The notes: generated from the letters alone by a model not told the origin. Counted from the first letter of the stretch, positions 27,186 to 36,497 are shown. The stretch is 64,000 nt of DNA from Pseudomonas sp. G34 (GCF_031119625.1 NZ_JAVHZV010000003.1:62001-126000), one strand, 5' to 3'. Made by a program: numbers and translations.

Positions 27186-28178
27186 ATGTCCAAGGTTGTT
27201 CAATTTCACCGTACCGGTGACGCTGATGTTCTGACGCTCGATGAAGTCACCGTACCATCGCCGAAAAGCGGTGAGGTTCAAATTGAAGTAAAGGCCATCG
27301 GCCTGAACCGCGCTGAAATCATGTATCGCACAGGGCAGTACGTGATCGATCCTCAGTTCCCGGCGAAGCTGGGCTATGAAGCGGCCGGAATTGTTCGTGC
27401 GGTTGGCAGTGACGTCAGCGACGTTGTTCCCGGCGACGTAGTAAGCGTCGTGCCGGCGTTTTCCTTCGCTGATTACGGTATGTACGGTGAGGTGGTCAAT
27501 GCGCCTGCGCATGCTGTGGTCAAGCATCCGTCCAACCTCAGTTTCGTGGAGGCGGCGGCCAGCTGGATGATGTTCGTGACTGCTTACGGGGCCTTGATTG
27601 AGTACGGCAATCTCCAGGCTGGTGAAACCGTGCTCATTCCGGCTGCGTCGAGCAGTGTCGGGCTGGCAGCGATCCAGATTGCCAACATGCAGGGCGCCAT
27701 CCCGGTAGCCCTTACCCGCACAAGTGCCAAGCGTCAGGCGTTGCTGGATGCGGGTGCAAAACATGTCATCGCCACCCAGGAAGAGGATCTGATTGCCGAG
27801 GTGGCAGCGATCACCGACGGCAAAGGTGCGCGTATCGTTTTCGACCCCGTTGGCGGTCCCGAGGCAACCAAGCTGATCAAGTCCATGGCCAACACCGGGA
27901 TCTTCTTCCAGTACGGCGCGCTGGATCATCGCGATATTCCGGTTCCGGTCTTCGATATTCTTGGCAAGCATCTGACCGTGCGCGGCTATGAGCTGTTCGA
28001 AATCACCATGGATATGCAAAAGCTGGCCAATGCCAAGGCTTTCGTTGCCAAAGGCTTGGCAGGTGGTCAACTCAAGCCCGTCATCGACCAGGTCTTCCCG
28101 CTCGCTGACATCGCGGCAGCACACCGCAGAATGGAGTCGAATGCGCAGATCGGCAAGATCGTCGTGGTGGTTGACTGA
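27186..28178 (+). CDS. MDR-family NAD(P)H oxidoreductase (quinone reductase/alcohol dehydrogenase-like)
   Basis: A 330-residue medium-chain dehydrogenase/reductase. GLNRAEIMYRTGQY and GYEAAGIVRAVGSDV form the N-terminal catalytic domain; VLIPAASSSVGLAAIQIANM (about 145-165) is the Rossmann motif. The usual zinc ligands of alcohol dehydrogenases are absent, so it is more likely a zinc-independent quinone/enone reductase. The ATG at 27186 follows GAGGTG. It lies between the metallo-hydrolase and a LysR gene and may be that regulator's target. Confidence 0.8.
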   Translation: MSKVVQFHRTGDADVLTLDEVTVPSPKSGEVQIEVKAIGLNRAEIMYRTGQYVIDPQFPAKLGYEAAGIVRAVGSDVSDVVPGDVVSVVPAFSFADYGMYGEVVNAPAHAVVKHPSNLSFVEAAASWMMFVTAYGALIEYGNLQAGETVLIPAASSSVGLAAIQIANMQGAIPVALTRTSAKRQALLDAGAKHVIATQEEDLIAEVAAITDGKGARIVFDPVGGPEATKLIKSMANTGIFFQYGALDHRDIPVPVFDILGKHLTVRGYELFEITMDMQKLANAKAFVAKGLAGGQLKPVIDQVFPLADIAAAHRRMESNAQIGKIVVVVD

Positions 28179-28343
28179 GTCACATGCTGCGGTAGTCAGC
28201 CTGGCTGCCGCACGCCAGCGCTGCTTGCTCCCAAGCAGTCTTGGCGTACTCTGTTTTGATGCCTGAGAGAGTCAGCCTGGCTTCGCTATCGTCCTCAGTG
28301 CAGAGCACGTCTGGCCCCATGCACAGTTAACTGGAGGATGGCG

Positions 28344-29240
28344 ATGAACATGATTGAAGCCATGCAGATGTTCGTGGCAGTGGTTGACCATGGCAGCTAT
28401 ACCAAAGCGGCCGAGGCGCTCAATGTGCATCGCCCGGCACTCTCCAAGCTCATTCAAAATCTTGAGCAGGAGTTGGGCGTGCAGCTGCTACACCGCACCA
28501 CGCGCAGAGTGAACACCACGCCTGCTGGCGACGAGTTCTATCACCGCAGCCTGAAATTACTCGCTGAGCTAGCGGAAACACTGGAATTGTTTTCGCCGAC
28601 TCGTCCGCCACGAGGCAAGCTCAGGATCGACATGCAGACCGTACTCGGTCACGCGGTGATAATCCCGCGGCTGCCCGAGTTCATGGAGCGCTACCCTGGC
28701 CTGGAAATATCTCTGGGAGCCTCCGACAACCTGAATGACCTTGTCGCGGACGGCATCGATTGTTCCGTGCGGCTCGGTGACCTGGATGATTCAAGCCTGG
28801 TCGCCAAACGTATCGGCGAGGTTGCTTTGGTGACCTGCGCGGCTCCCGCCTACGTGAAGAAACATGGTTTACCAGGCACGCTGGATGATTTACAGGCACA
28901 CCTGGCAGTCAATTTCATGGTTGAGCAGCGCCGCCAGATCATGCCCTGGCGCTTCAGGGCCAACGGTAAAGCTATCAATGTGAAGATGCGCAGCGGCATC
29001 GTCGTCGACAATGCCGAGGCGTTGCTTTACTGCGCATTGGCGGGGATCGGGATGGTGCAGGGCCTGCGCCCGGCGTTGCAGCGATACATCGATAGCGGGC
29101 GTCTCGTGGAGGTTCTGGCGGATGTTCCCGTCGAGCCGAAGAGCGTTTCCGTGCTGTTTCCAGACCGCCGTCATCTCTCACCCAATGTGCGGGTATTCGT
29201 CGAGTGGGTAAGTGCGTTGTTCCAAGAGAAAAGGCGTTAG
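28344..29240 (+). CDS. LysR-family transcriptional regulator
   Basis: A 298-residue LysR protein: winged helix at residues 1-60 (FVAVVDHGSYTKAAEALNVH and RPALSKLIQNLEQELG) and a type-2 periplasmic-binding-like effector domain. I use the ATG at 28344, 6 nt after GGAGG; the ATG at 28338 touches the ribosome site. It follows the MDR reductase gene on the same strand with 165 bp between, and precedes a luciferase-like oxidoreductase, so it may control either. Confidence 0.87.
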   Translation: MNMIEAMQMFVAVVDHGSYTKAAEALNVHRPALSKLIQNLEQELGVQLLHRTTRRVNTTPAGDEFYHRSLKLLAELAETLELFSPTRPPRGKLRIDMQTVLGHAVIIPRLPEFMERYPGLEISLGASDNLNDLVADGIDCSVRLGDLDDSSLVAKRIGEVALVTCAAPAYVKKHGLPGTLDDLQAHLAVNFMVEQRRQIMPWRFRANGKAINVKMRSGIVVDNAEALLYCALAGIGMVQGLRPALQRYIDSGRLVEVLADVPVEPKSVSVLFPDRRHLSPNVRVFVEWVSALFQEKRR

Positions 29241-29481
29241 TGCGGGAGCCAATTGGTATTAGCTGAATAACAGTTCATGACTCGTTAACGGATTTATCCC
29301 TCCTTCCTCTGCGCGTACCGTTCTCTCTACAACCGAATAGGGTGTCAGTCGGTGCCAAAATGCGGTTATCGAGGTACGCGTGCCTTTTCCGATGATCATG
29401 CCCGCCTGATGATTACGTCACGTTGGGGAATGCGCAACCGAGCCGCCCGCCTAGCCAACCGACACTTAATGAGAGGAAAAA

Positions 29482-30441
29482 ATGTCGGACAAAAGAGTGC
29501 TTCCGAATGGGCTGGCTGAGAGTGTTTTTGCCAGGATTTTTCGTCCTGGAAAGCTGACGTTCGGCCTGCTCACGCCGCTGGAGGGCTATCCCCTGAGCGA
29601 TACCCCAACCATGGCGGAACATACCGCGCTCGCTACGCTGGCCGACGATCTGGGGTTCGCCGCGCTCTGGTTGCGTGACGTGCCGCTGCGTGACCCGTCC
29701 TTTGGCGACGTGGCTCAGATATTTGACCCGATGGTATATGCAGCATGGCTCGCTGCGGCGACCCGGCGTATCGCAATTGGTACGGCCGGGATGATCCTAC
29801 CTCTGCGAGACCCTATTGCAGTGGCCAAGCAAGCGCTCTCAGTCGACCAACTCTCGCAAGGGCGTTTCGTGCTGGGTGTTTCGACTGGAGATCGCCCCTC
29901 GGAATATCCGTCATTCGGTGTTGACTTCGACAACCGAGAAGCACGCTTTCGTGATGCCCATGCTGTGATCCGTACGGTTATGAACCAGTCATTTCCGGTT
30001 CACCAGTCGAGCCACTACGGCCGTTTGGATGGAACTCTGGATCTGATTCCCAAGGCATTTCATGCACGGCTACCGACGATAGCGGTAGGGCGCTGCGGCC
30101 AGGAAATCACTTGGCTGGCAGAGCATATGGATGGCTGGATCTGGCACCAGAGTGACCTTGAGCAGTTGCCGACACTGATTAGCCACTGGCAGTCCGCATG
30201 CGGCCTGCAGACGTTCAAGCCTTACGGCTATGGAACGTTCTTTGAGCTGGACGCGGACCCCAATGCCCCCATCCGCTGGGGAAGGGGGCTACGCGGCGGG
30301 CGAAATGCGCTTATCAGCCTGTGGCAGCGGCAGCGCGACCAGGGCGTGTCGCATATTGCATTGAACATGAGGGTGTCGCACCGCTCAGTGAAAGACAGTG
30401 TCCAAGAGCTGGCGGATTACGTGCTCCCACTCTTTGCTTGA
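29482..30441 (+). CDS. luciferase-like flavin oxidoreductase (BA3436-type)
   Basis: A 319-residue (beta/alpha)8 LLM-class oxidoreductase. LTFGLLTPLEGYP, FAALWLRDVPLRDPSFGD, IGTAGMILPLRDPIAVAKQA and FVLGVSTGDRP match the subgroup of bacterial luciferase-like proteins typified by Bacillus BA3436. FMN-dependent oxidation of an unknown substrate is expected; a reductase partner is not adjacent. GAGAGG precedes the ATG at good distance. A 241-bp gap separates it from the LysR gene. No terminator with a convincing T-run was seen after it. Confidence 0.8.
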   Translation: MSDKRVLPNGLAESVFARIFRPGKLTFGLLTPLEGYPLSDTPTMAEHTALATLADDLGFAALWLRDVPLRDPSFGDVAQIFDPMVYAAWLAAATRRIAIGTAGMILPLRDPIAVAKQALSVDQLSQGRFVLGVSTGDRPSEYPSFGVDFDNREARFRDAHAVIRTVMNQSFPVHQSSHYGRLDGTLDLIPKAFHARLPTIAVGRCGQEITWLAEHMDGWIWHQSDLEQLPTLISHWQSACGLQTFKPYGYGTFFELDADPNAPIRWGRGLRGGRNALISLWQRQRDQGVSHIALNMRVSHRSVKDSVQELADYVLPLFA

Positions 30442-30624
30442 GGACATAAAAACTGGCTGTGTGTCCGCTTTTGGCCGATTGCTGCCCATCGTTAACGACG
30501 GCAAACGGCCAGTGAGTGTATCTGCCCCCTCTTCTGCCTTATTGGGCTGCAAGCGTTTCGTTTGACGCGAATGGAGTGATTCGCTATGGGCATCCTCAAA
30601 GCCGCTCACTGGGCAACTAGATTT

Positions 30625-31602
30625 TCAGCGCGTTGATAAGGGAACCGACAAAGCCTGTTGAAACAGGGGGTGAGGGATGACCCTATCTTTCATCTGCTGA
30701 ATGAACAGCTCTGTGTGAGGGTTGCCGGCATCCGGTTTGACCGCATATGCAAGTTTGGCCAGTTCATGCATGTCCTCAAAATCCGATTGATCCAGCACCT
30801 CGCCATAGCCTGTGTAGCTGTCGTCCAACGCGATAGCCAGGGAGCTCAAAAATTAGTCGATAGTGATTTCGACATAGCTGCGTTCCTGGCCCGTGAAACG
30901 TTTTTTGGAACGTCTATAGACTTCTTCTCGACTAGACGATTCCGAATACCGAATGTGGCGACGCGCGTCTATTACATAACAGCGTACGGCGTCGCGAGGA
31001 CAGGTCACCACGTAGTCGTGCCGGTCATAGATACCCATCGGCTCTTTGCAGCCGACCCATTTGGGGTTATAGAGTGCTTTGGCAATCAGCTCCACCCGGT
31101 GAAACTCAGCAGGACAGGCGCGCAGCCTATAGCTAGTCATACGCAGTGCGTTTTCGTGCAGCCTCCCGCGATGCGAGATATGCTCGGCGCGATAAAACTC
31201 AAGTATCTGATCGACGGAATCGAAGGGAGTGAGCCGGATACGCTCGTCTGGATACAACACCGCATCGTTTATTCGCGGCTTGCCTCGTTGGAAAAAACGG
31301 CCCCGATTTTCCCATTCCGTTTTGACGAAGAATTGATCTTCTTGCTTCTCCCGATCGGCGATAGCGTTCCAGGTCTGCTTTCGTTGGGCAACCCACTCTT
31401 TGTCGTCGACCTTCCAGAGCGGCAGGTAGTGAGAGAAGGAGCTGCAGTATTTTTCGTATTCCTGCTGGCGGTGTTGCTTAGTGTTGGCAGCCCGTTGTGC
31501 GGCATCCATCGATTGACCTCGTCCGTGTTGTTCAACCTGTTCGTTGAGTCGGGCCAGTTTAGCGGCATATGTCACTGATGTGACATGAGTACAAACCACC
31601 AT
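30625..31602 (-). pseudogene. unrecognised gene split by an in-frame stop (or two abutting small genes)
   Basis: The first open part runs from ATG 31602 to TAA at 30853-30855 (249 residues); an alternative start at 31509 has a better ribosome site (GAGG, 7 nt). After the TAA the same frame stays open for another 76 codons to TGA at 30625. The second part has no ribosome site, only a TTG at 30849, which favours a premature stop in a protein of about 325 residues. Part one is charged and rich in Tyr and Arg (EYEKYCSSFSHYLPLWK, YRLRACPAEFHRVELIAKAL); no membrane segment or known motif is seen. I do not recognise the family. Lower GC and rarer codons than in the hpa genes suggest separate acquisition. 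A stranded C-terminal toxin module is one guess. Confidence 0.5.
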
Positions 31603-31769
31603 TCTAGCAACGCCATGTATCCATGAGTTGCACACGTCTATCGACCCACGATGTACCATTGCTGAAGGGCTGCTTTTTGGCCGAAAGCGGCCCTCACGGA
31701 GGATCAGAGTCTGTCCAGATTTAGCGCAGCTACAATCAAGAACCAGGGCTCTCGACCTCCAGGGTTCCC

Positions 31770-32672
31770 CTACTCCACCGCCCCCTTGCCAACCCGATAT
31801 TCGCCAGGCGTCATGCCGGCATTGCGCGTGAAGAACCGGCTGAAATAGGCTGGATCCTTGAAGCCGAGCTGGTAGCAGATTTCGTTGACCGAGCTGCCGG
31901 TGAACAGCAAGAGGCGCTTGGCTTCCTGCATCAGGCGGTCGAACACCAGGCGCTTGGACGGCAGGTCGGCGACCCGTCGACAGATGTCGTTGAGGCGCGC
32001 TTCGGTCACGCCCAGTTGCCCGGCGTAATGGCCCAGGGGCCAGTGTTCCAGGTAATGCGCTTCGATCAGGGCGTTGAAGCGCTGGAAAATGTGCAGATCT
32101 TCGCCGCGCGCCGGTTGTGCCTGGATGGTGCGGGCGGACAGGCGCAACAGGCTGACGAAGATCAGCCGGGTCAGTGCCGCCAGGCTGAGTTCGCGACCGG
32201 GACGATCGTCTGCGAATTCGTGGCGTAGTTCGTCGAACAGCAGGTTCAGCCGCGCCACCTCGCCGTCGTATTGCCCATCCAGTTCCCCCACCGCCACGCA
32301 CAGGGGCGCGATCTGCGGCCCTTGGGCGAGCCCCTGACGGCTCTCCAGCAACGGCCAGACCAGCTCCTGACGCACGGTCAGTACATGGCCGTCGCTATCG
32401 GCGTCGGTGACGAAGGCATGGGGAAAGGTTGGCGGGGTGAGGAAAAACATCGGCCCCTGCTGCTGATAGCGCTGGTCGTCCAGGTACACCCGCACCACGC
32501 CACTCTTGACGTAGTGCACCTGGAAGAAACGATCGTGGCGATGCACCGGCATGTTGCGGCCGAAAAAATCGGCCAGCTTGCCTAGCGCTTCGTAGTGCAC
32601 ATCCGCATCGGCGTAACGCTGGTCGTAGACCTGGCCGATGTTGATATTGGGGATCGGTTGCGAGTCACGCAT
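31770..32672 (-). CDS. hpaA: 4-hydroxyphenylacetate catabolism activator HpaA (AraC family)
   Basis: A 300-residue AraC-family protein with an N-terminal cupin-like sensor (MPVHRHDRFFQVHYVKSGVV, about 38-60) and a C-terminal double helix-turn-helix (GHYAGQLGVTEARLNDICRR and VNEICYQLGFKDPAYFSRFF, about 205-290). The whole pattern fits HpaA, which in enterobacteria senses 4-hydroxyphenylacetate and activates the hydroxylase genes. GAGGGTGAGG precedes the ATG. It lies 24 bp after hpaR on the same strand. Here the hydroxylase it would control is about 6 kb away rather than adjacent. Confidence 0.9.
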   Translation of the reverse strand: MRDSQPIPNINIGQVYDQRYADADVHYEALGKLADFFGRNMPVHRHDRFFQVHYVKSGVVRVYLDDQRYQQQGPMFFLTPPTFPHAFVTDADSDGHVLTVRQELVWPLLESRQGLAQGPQIAPLCVAVGELDGQYDGEVARLNLLFDELRHEFADDRPGRELSLAALTRLIFVSLLRLSARTIQAQPARGEDLHIFQRFNALIEAHYLEHWPLGHYAGQLGVTEARLNDICRRVADLPSKRLVFDRLMQEAKRLLLFTGSSVNEICYQLGFKDPAYFSRFFTRNAGMTPGEYRVGKGAVE

Positions 32673-32696
32673 GGCCTCACCCTCCAGCGCATCGGT

Positions 32697-33119
32697 TCAG
32701 GGTTTGATCTGCTTGAGGTCGTTGAGCAGACCCAGCAGCTGCTGCAGCTTTTCTTCGCCGAACTGTTCCTGAATGCGCTGGTAGTTGCGTTCCATGCCAT
32801 CACTCATGGACTGGAAGCAGGCATGACCTTTTTCGGTGAGGTTGATGTGTACGCGGCGCTGGTCGGTGGAGCACTTGCGCCGTACGACGATGCCATCACG
32901 TTCCAGCCGGCTGAGTACACCGGTCATGCTGGGCTTGAGAATGCAGGCCTGTTCGGCCAGGCGAAAACTTTCCAGTTCCCCCTGCTGGCGCAAGATGCGG
33001 ATGACCCGCCACTGCTGTTCGGTCAGGCCGTGCTCGTTGAGCAGTGGCCGAAAGAAGCTCATGGCCGCTTCGCGGGCCTGCAGCAGGGTAAGCGTCAAGG
33101 ACGGTCGTGCAGAGGACAT
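32697..33119 (-). CDS. hpaR: homoprotocatechuate operon repressor HpaR (MarR family)
   Basis: A 140-residue MarR-family repressor. It has the family's central winged helix (LTEQQWRVIRILRQQGELES, then CILKPSMTGVLSRLERDGIV and wing residues CSTDQRRVHINLTEKG). HpaR homologues repress the meta-cleavage operon until homoprotocatechuate-pathway compounds bind. It is divergent from the aldehyde dehydrogenase and upstream of hpaA. No strong ribosome site is visible before the ATG. A TTAAC-containing imperfect palindrome starts 25 bp upstream (33143-33156), a candidate autoregulatory operator. Confidence 0.9.
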   Translation of the reverse strand: MSSARPSLTLTLLQAREAAMSFFRPLLNEHGLTEQQWRVIRILRQQGELESFRLAEQACILKPSMTGVLSRLERDGIVVRRKCSTDQRRVHINLTEKGHACFQSMSDGMERNYQRIQEQFGEEKLQQLLGLLNDLKQIKP

Positions 33120-33330
33120 GGGCGTTCACATTACGGAAATTGGTAAACATTTTAACGAGATAAAGCAGATGGCACACCGCGTCAATGGCATGCAGGTACT
33201 TGGCATGCTCAGACATGGCCAGCGGCAGCCTCGATCAAGCCCATACCCGGCCTCGCTCGTATCCTGAAGCCAACTGACTCGCGCCACGGCCCGAGGTCGG
33301 CAATTCATTTGCAGCAGGAGCTACGCGCCC
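33120..33330. promoter_or_regulatory. divergent hpaR/aldehyde-dehydrogenase control region
   Basis: A 211-bp region between divergent genes. GTAAACATTTTAAC (33143-33156) is an imperfect palindrome sharing ACATTTTAAC with ACATATTAAC before hpaG1, a possible HpaR site. Two copies of TGGCATGC (33186-33193 and 33201-33208) lie 15 bp apart and may bind another regulator. Confidence 0.4.
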
Positions 33331-34830
33331 ATGGCCACTTCACTCGTATCGACCCTCTCCGCCGTCGAAGGCTTTCTGAACAAGCGCCATCGCTCCTTCG
33401 TCGATGGCAGCCAGGGCAGCCTCCAGCACGGCAGAACCATGGACATCTTCAACCCGGCCAATGGGCAGGTTCTGGCTCAGGCGGAGCTGGCGGACGCAGC
33501 AGCGGTGCACGCCATCGTGACCTCGGCCCATCGCGCCTTCACCTCGGGCTGCTGGAGCATGCTGGCGCCTGCCGTACGTGAGCGCACCTTGCTGCGCTTC
33601 GCCGATCTGGTCGAAGCCCATGGCGAGGAGCTGGCCCAGCTGGAAACCCTCAACCAGGGCAAGTCGATCCAGCTGTCACGCGCCATCGAAGTCGGCGCCT
33701 CGCTCAACTACATGCGCTACATGGCCGGTTGGGCCACCAAGATCGAAGGCCAGACGCTCGACGTGTCCATCCCCATGCCGGAGAACGCCCGCTTCAATGC
33801 CTATACCCGCCGCGAACCGGCTGGCGTCGTGGCCGGCATCGTGCCGTGGAATTTCCCGATGATGATCGCCCTGTGGAAGGTCATGCCGGCGCTGGCCTGC
33901 GGCTGCACTGTGATCATCAAGCCGGCTGACGAAACCCCGCTGACCGCCCTGCGCCTGGCAGAACTGGCAATCGAAGCGGGCATTCCGGCCGGGGTGTTCA
34001 ACGTCCTGATTGGCCGTGGCGCCGAGGTCGGCCCCGCGTTGGTGGCCCACCCACTGGTGAACAAGGTGTCCTTCACAGGCTCCACCGCTGTCGGCAAACA
34101 GGTAGGCGTTGCTGCTCTAGAGAACATGACACGCTTCACCCTCGAACTGGGCGGCAAGAATCCCATGCTGCTGCTGGAGGATGCCGACATCGACAAGGCC
34201 GTGGCCGGCGCCATCGGCGGTGGCCTGCTCAACCAGGGCCAGGTCTGCGCGGCCGCCTCGCGCATCTATGTGCCGGCCCGCCACTACGAGCGCTTCGTCG
34301 AGGCGCTCAGTGCCCAGGTCAGTGCGCTGAGCCTCGGCGCCGGCATGGATACCAACGCGCAAGTGGGCCCCCTGGTGTCGAAGAAGCAGCAAGGCAGTGT
34401 GCTCGACTACCTGCAGATCGCTCGCCGCGAAGGCGCGCGTTTCGCCGCCGGCGGGCAGGCCGTGGATCTGCCCGGCTACTTCGTCGCCCCGACCGTGCTG
34501 GCGGACATGCAGCAGCGCATGACCTGCGTGCAGGAAGAGATCTTCGGCCCGGTGCTGTCCGTGGTGCCCTATGACACCACCGAACAGGCATTGCAGATGG
34601 TCAATGACAGCCGCTATGGCCTTACCGCCAGCCTCTGGAGCAATGACCTGGGACGGGTGATGGAGCTCATCCCGCAGGTCGAAGCCGGCACGGTGTGGGT
34701 CAACAACCATGTGCCCGTCGACCCCAACCTGCCCTTCGGTGGCTTCAAGCAATCGGGCATGGGCCGTGAATTCGGGCGCAGCGCCATCGAGGGATTCACC
34801 GAACTCAAATCGGTGTGCATCACCTACTGA
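33331..34830 (+). CDS. phenylacetaldehyde-type dehydrogenase (FeaB/PadA-like)
   Basis: A 499-residue NAD-dependent aldehyde dehydrogenase, the same length as E. coli FeaB. It has VPWNFPMMIALWK, FTGSTAVGKQV, the general base in LELGGKNP and the catalytic Cys306 in NQGQVCAAAS. It likely oxidises (4-hydroxy)phenylacetaldehyde to (4-hydroxy)phenylacetate, the entry compound of the hpa pathway. It is transcribed away from hpaR and towards hpaG1, with its own promoter region. It is the logical link between amine oxidation in the left half of the island and the ring-degrading genes. Betaine-aldehyde-type activity is a less likely alternative. Confidence 0.85.
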   Translation: MATSLVSTLSAVEGFLNKRHRSFVDGSQGSLQHGRTMDIFNPANGQVLAQAELADAAAVHAIVTSAHRAFTSGCWSMLAPAVRERTLLRFADLVEAHGEELAQLETLNQGKSIQLSRAIEVGASLNYMRYMAGWATKIEGQTLDVSIPMPENARFNAYTRREPAGVVAGIVPWNFPMMIALWKVMPALACGCTVIIKPADETPLTALRLAELAIEAGIPAGVFNVLIGRGAEVGPALVAHPLVNKVSFTGSTAVGKQVGVAALENMTRFTLELGGKNPMLLLEDADIDKAVAGAIGGGLLNQGQVCAAASRIYVPARHYERFVEALSAQVSALSLGAGMDTNAQVGPLVSKKQQGSVLDYLQIARREGARFAAGGQAVDLPGYFVAPTVLADMQQRMTCVQEEIFGPVLSVVPYDTTEQALQMVNDSRYGLTASLWSNDLGRVMELIPQVEAGTVWVNNHVPVDPNLPFGGFKQSGMGREFGRSAIEGFTELKSVCITY

Positions 34831-34990
34831 TTCGGTGCACAGACGCAGGGCTTGCTGGCACGCGCATCAGCGCCCTGCGCCAGCAAAAGTGCAATTGATT
34901 CACCGAAACAGCCATTAAAGGCGGTGCTCGCCACCATCACTATCACCGCAACAGGATCAGATGGATCGGCGGGCCAAGAATCTCGTTTAC

Positions 34991-35012
34991 ATATTAACTT
35001 TAAAGTTAATAT
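34991..35012 (+). promoter_or_regulatory. 22-bp perfect palindrome before hpaG1, candidate HpaR operator
   Basis: Bases 34991-35012 read the same on both strands (core TTAACTTTAAAGTTAA). A second palindrome, TTAATATATTAA (35006-35017), overlaps it. The pair sits 55-80 bp before the hpaG1 start in a strikingly AT-rich patch, where an operon promoter should be. A dimeric MarR protein such as HpaR is the natural binder. Binding is not proven by sequence. Confidence 0.6.
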
Positions 35013-35071
35013 ATTAACTAAATGAGATGCCACACCGGCCACACCGCATGCCCCGAGCAGGAGAACAAGAA

Positions 35072-35719
35072 ATGAGCCGCCCCACCGAACAGGCCGCCAC
35101 CGGAACGCTCTTCGGCGTTGCCTTGAATTACCAGGGCCTGCTGCGCAGCCGCCTGGCCGAGTTCAACGAGCCGCCGTACCAGCAGCCACCGCTCAAGCCG
35201 GTGCTGTTCATCAAAACGCCCAATACCCGCAATGCTGACGGTCAGCCAGTGGTCATGCCTGCGGGCGAGCGCCTGCAACCGGGCCCGGCCCTGGGCGTGG
35301 TGATCGGCAAGACGGCCAGCCGCGTCGCCGAGCAGGATGCCCTCGCCCATGTCGCCGGCTATGTGATCGTCAACGAATTCAGCCTACCGGAAGAGAGCTA
35401 CTACCGCCCCGCCGTCAAGGCCAAGTGCCGCGATGGTTTCTGCGCCCTCGGCAGCGAAGTGATCGAGCTGGCCGACCCGCACGCCCTGACCCTCAAGGTG
35501 CTGGTCAACGGCGAGGTTCGCCAGGAAAACACCACTGCCAACTTCGTGCGCAGCATCCCGCGCCTGATCGCCGAACTCAGCGAGTTCATGACCCTGCATG
35601 CAGGCGACGTGCTGATCACCGGCACGCCTGAAGGCCGCGTCGACGTGCAGCCGGGCGATGAGGTGGTCGTCGAGATCAGCGGCCTGGGCCGCCTGACCAA
35701 CCACATCGTGGCGCAATAA
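35072..35719 (+). CDS. hpaG1: homoprotocatechuate pathway isomerase/decarboxylase subunit HpaG1
   Basis: A 215-residue fumarylacetoacetate-hydrolase-fold protein, equivalent to the N-terminal half of enterobacterial HpaG. The bifunctional enzyme decarboxylates 5-oxopent-3-ene-1,2,5-tricarboxylate and isomerises the product. GYVIVNEFSLPEESYYRP is the family core. The ExE metal motif seen in HpaG2 is not visible here (GPALGVVIGK), so this half may not bind metal in the same way. AGGAG precedes the ATG at 35072; the frame is open 45 bp further upstream but that lies against the promoter. It is first gene of the operon and 10 bp from hpaG2. Confidence 0.93.
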   Translation: MSRPTEQAATGTLFGVALNYQGLLRSRLAEFNEPPYQQPPLKPVLFIKTPNTRNADGQPVVMPAGERLQPGPALGVVIGKTASRVAEQDALAHVAGYVIVNEFSLPEESYYRPAVKAKCRDGFCALGSEVIELADPHALTLKVLVNGEVRQENTTANFVRSIPRLIAELSEFMTLHAGDVLITGTPEGRVDVQPGDEVVVEISGLGRLTNHIVAQ

Positions 35720-35729
35720 GGAGAGCAGC

Positions 35730-36497
35730 ATGAAACACGCCCGTATTCGCTACGAGAACCAGATTCACGCCGTCACCGTCGAGGCGGACAACGCCGTGCG
35801 TTTGACCGATGGTCGCCTGCTCGCCGAAGCTGACGTCGAGTGGCTGCCGCCTGCCGAAGGCAGCATGTTCGCCCTCGGCCTGAACTACGCCGACCATGCC
35901 GCCGAGCTGGCCTTCAAGGCGCCGACCGAGCCGCTGGCCTTCATCAAGTCGCCCGGTACCTACACCGGTCACAACGGGGTGACCTGGCGCCCGGACAACG
36001 TCAAGTACATGCACTACGAGTGCGAACTGGTGGCGGTGATCGGCAAACAGGCGAAGAACGTCAAGCGCGAAGACGCCCTGCAGTACCTGGCTGGTTACAC
36101 GGTGTGCAACGACTACGCCATCCGCGACTACCTGGAAAACTACTACCGCCCCAATCTGCGGGTGAAGAACCGCGACTGCACCACCCCGGTCGGGCCGTGG
36201 ATGGTCGACGCCGCCGACGTGGCGGCCCCGTCCAAGCTCACGCTGCGCACCTGGATCAACGGCGAGTTGAAACAGGAAGGCAGCACGGCGGACATGATCT
36301 TCGACATTCCGTATCTCATCGAATATTTCTCCAGCTTCATGACCCTGCAGCCGGGCGACATGATCGCCACCGGCACGCCGGAAGGCCTGGCCGACGTGGT
36401 GCCGGGCGATGAAGTGGTGGTGGAAGTGGAAGGCGTTGGCCGGCTGGTCAACCGCATCGTCAGCGAATCCGAATTCTTCGCCGCCCGCGGCAAGTGA
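35730..36497 (+). CDS. hpaG2: homoprotocatechuate pathway isomerase/decarboxylase subunit HpaG2
   Basis: A 255-residue FAH-fold protein equivalent to the C-terminal half of HpaG. It retains the metal-binding ExE in HYECELVAVIGK (about residues 93-104) and the downstream Asp in CNDYAIRDY, so it is expected to carry the decarboxylase/isomerase centre. AAGGAG precedes the ATG. Pairing of separate G1 and G2 genes is usual in pseudomonads, whereas E. coli has a fused gene. It is co-transcribed with hpaG1 and hpaE. Confidence 0.94.
   Translation: MKHARIRYENQIHAVTVEADNAVRLTDGRLLAEADVEWLPPAEGSMFALGLNYADHAAELAFKAPTEPLAFIKSPGTYTGHNGVTWRPDNVKYMHYECELVAVIGKQAKNVKREDALQYLAGYTVCNDYAIRDYLENYYRPNLRVKNRDCTTPVGPWMVDAADVAAPSKLTLRTWINGELKQEGSTADMIFDIPYLIEYFSSFMTLQPGDMIATGTPEGLADVVPGDEVVVEVEGVGRLVNRIVSESEFFAARGK

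Noticed and set aside
31603..32301. N-terminal extension of the split unknown gene across hpaA
   Set aside because: The frame is open, but its product is Arg/Pro-rich low complexity and overlaps hpaA on the same strand; the ATG at 31602 or 31509 is more likely.
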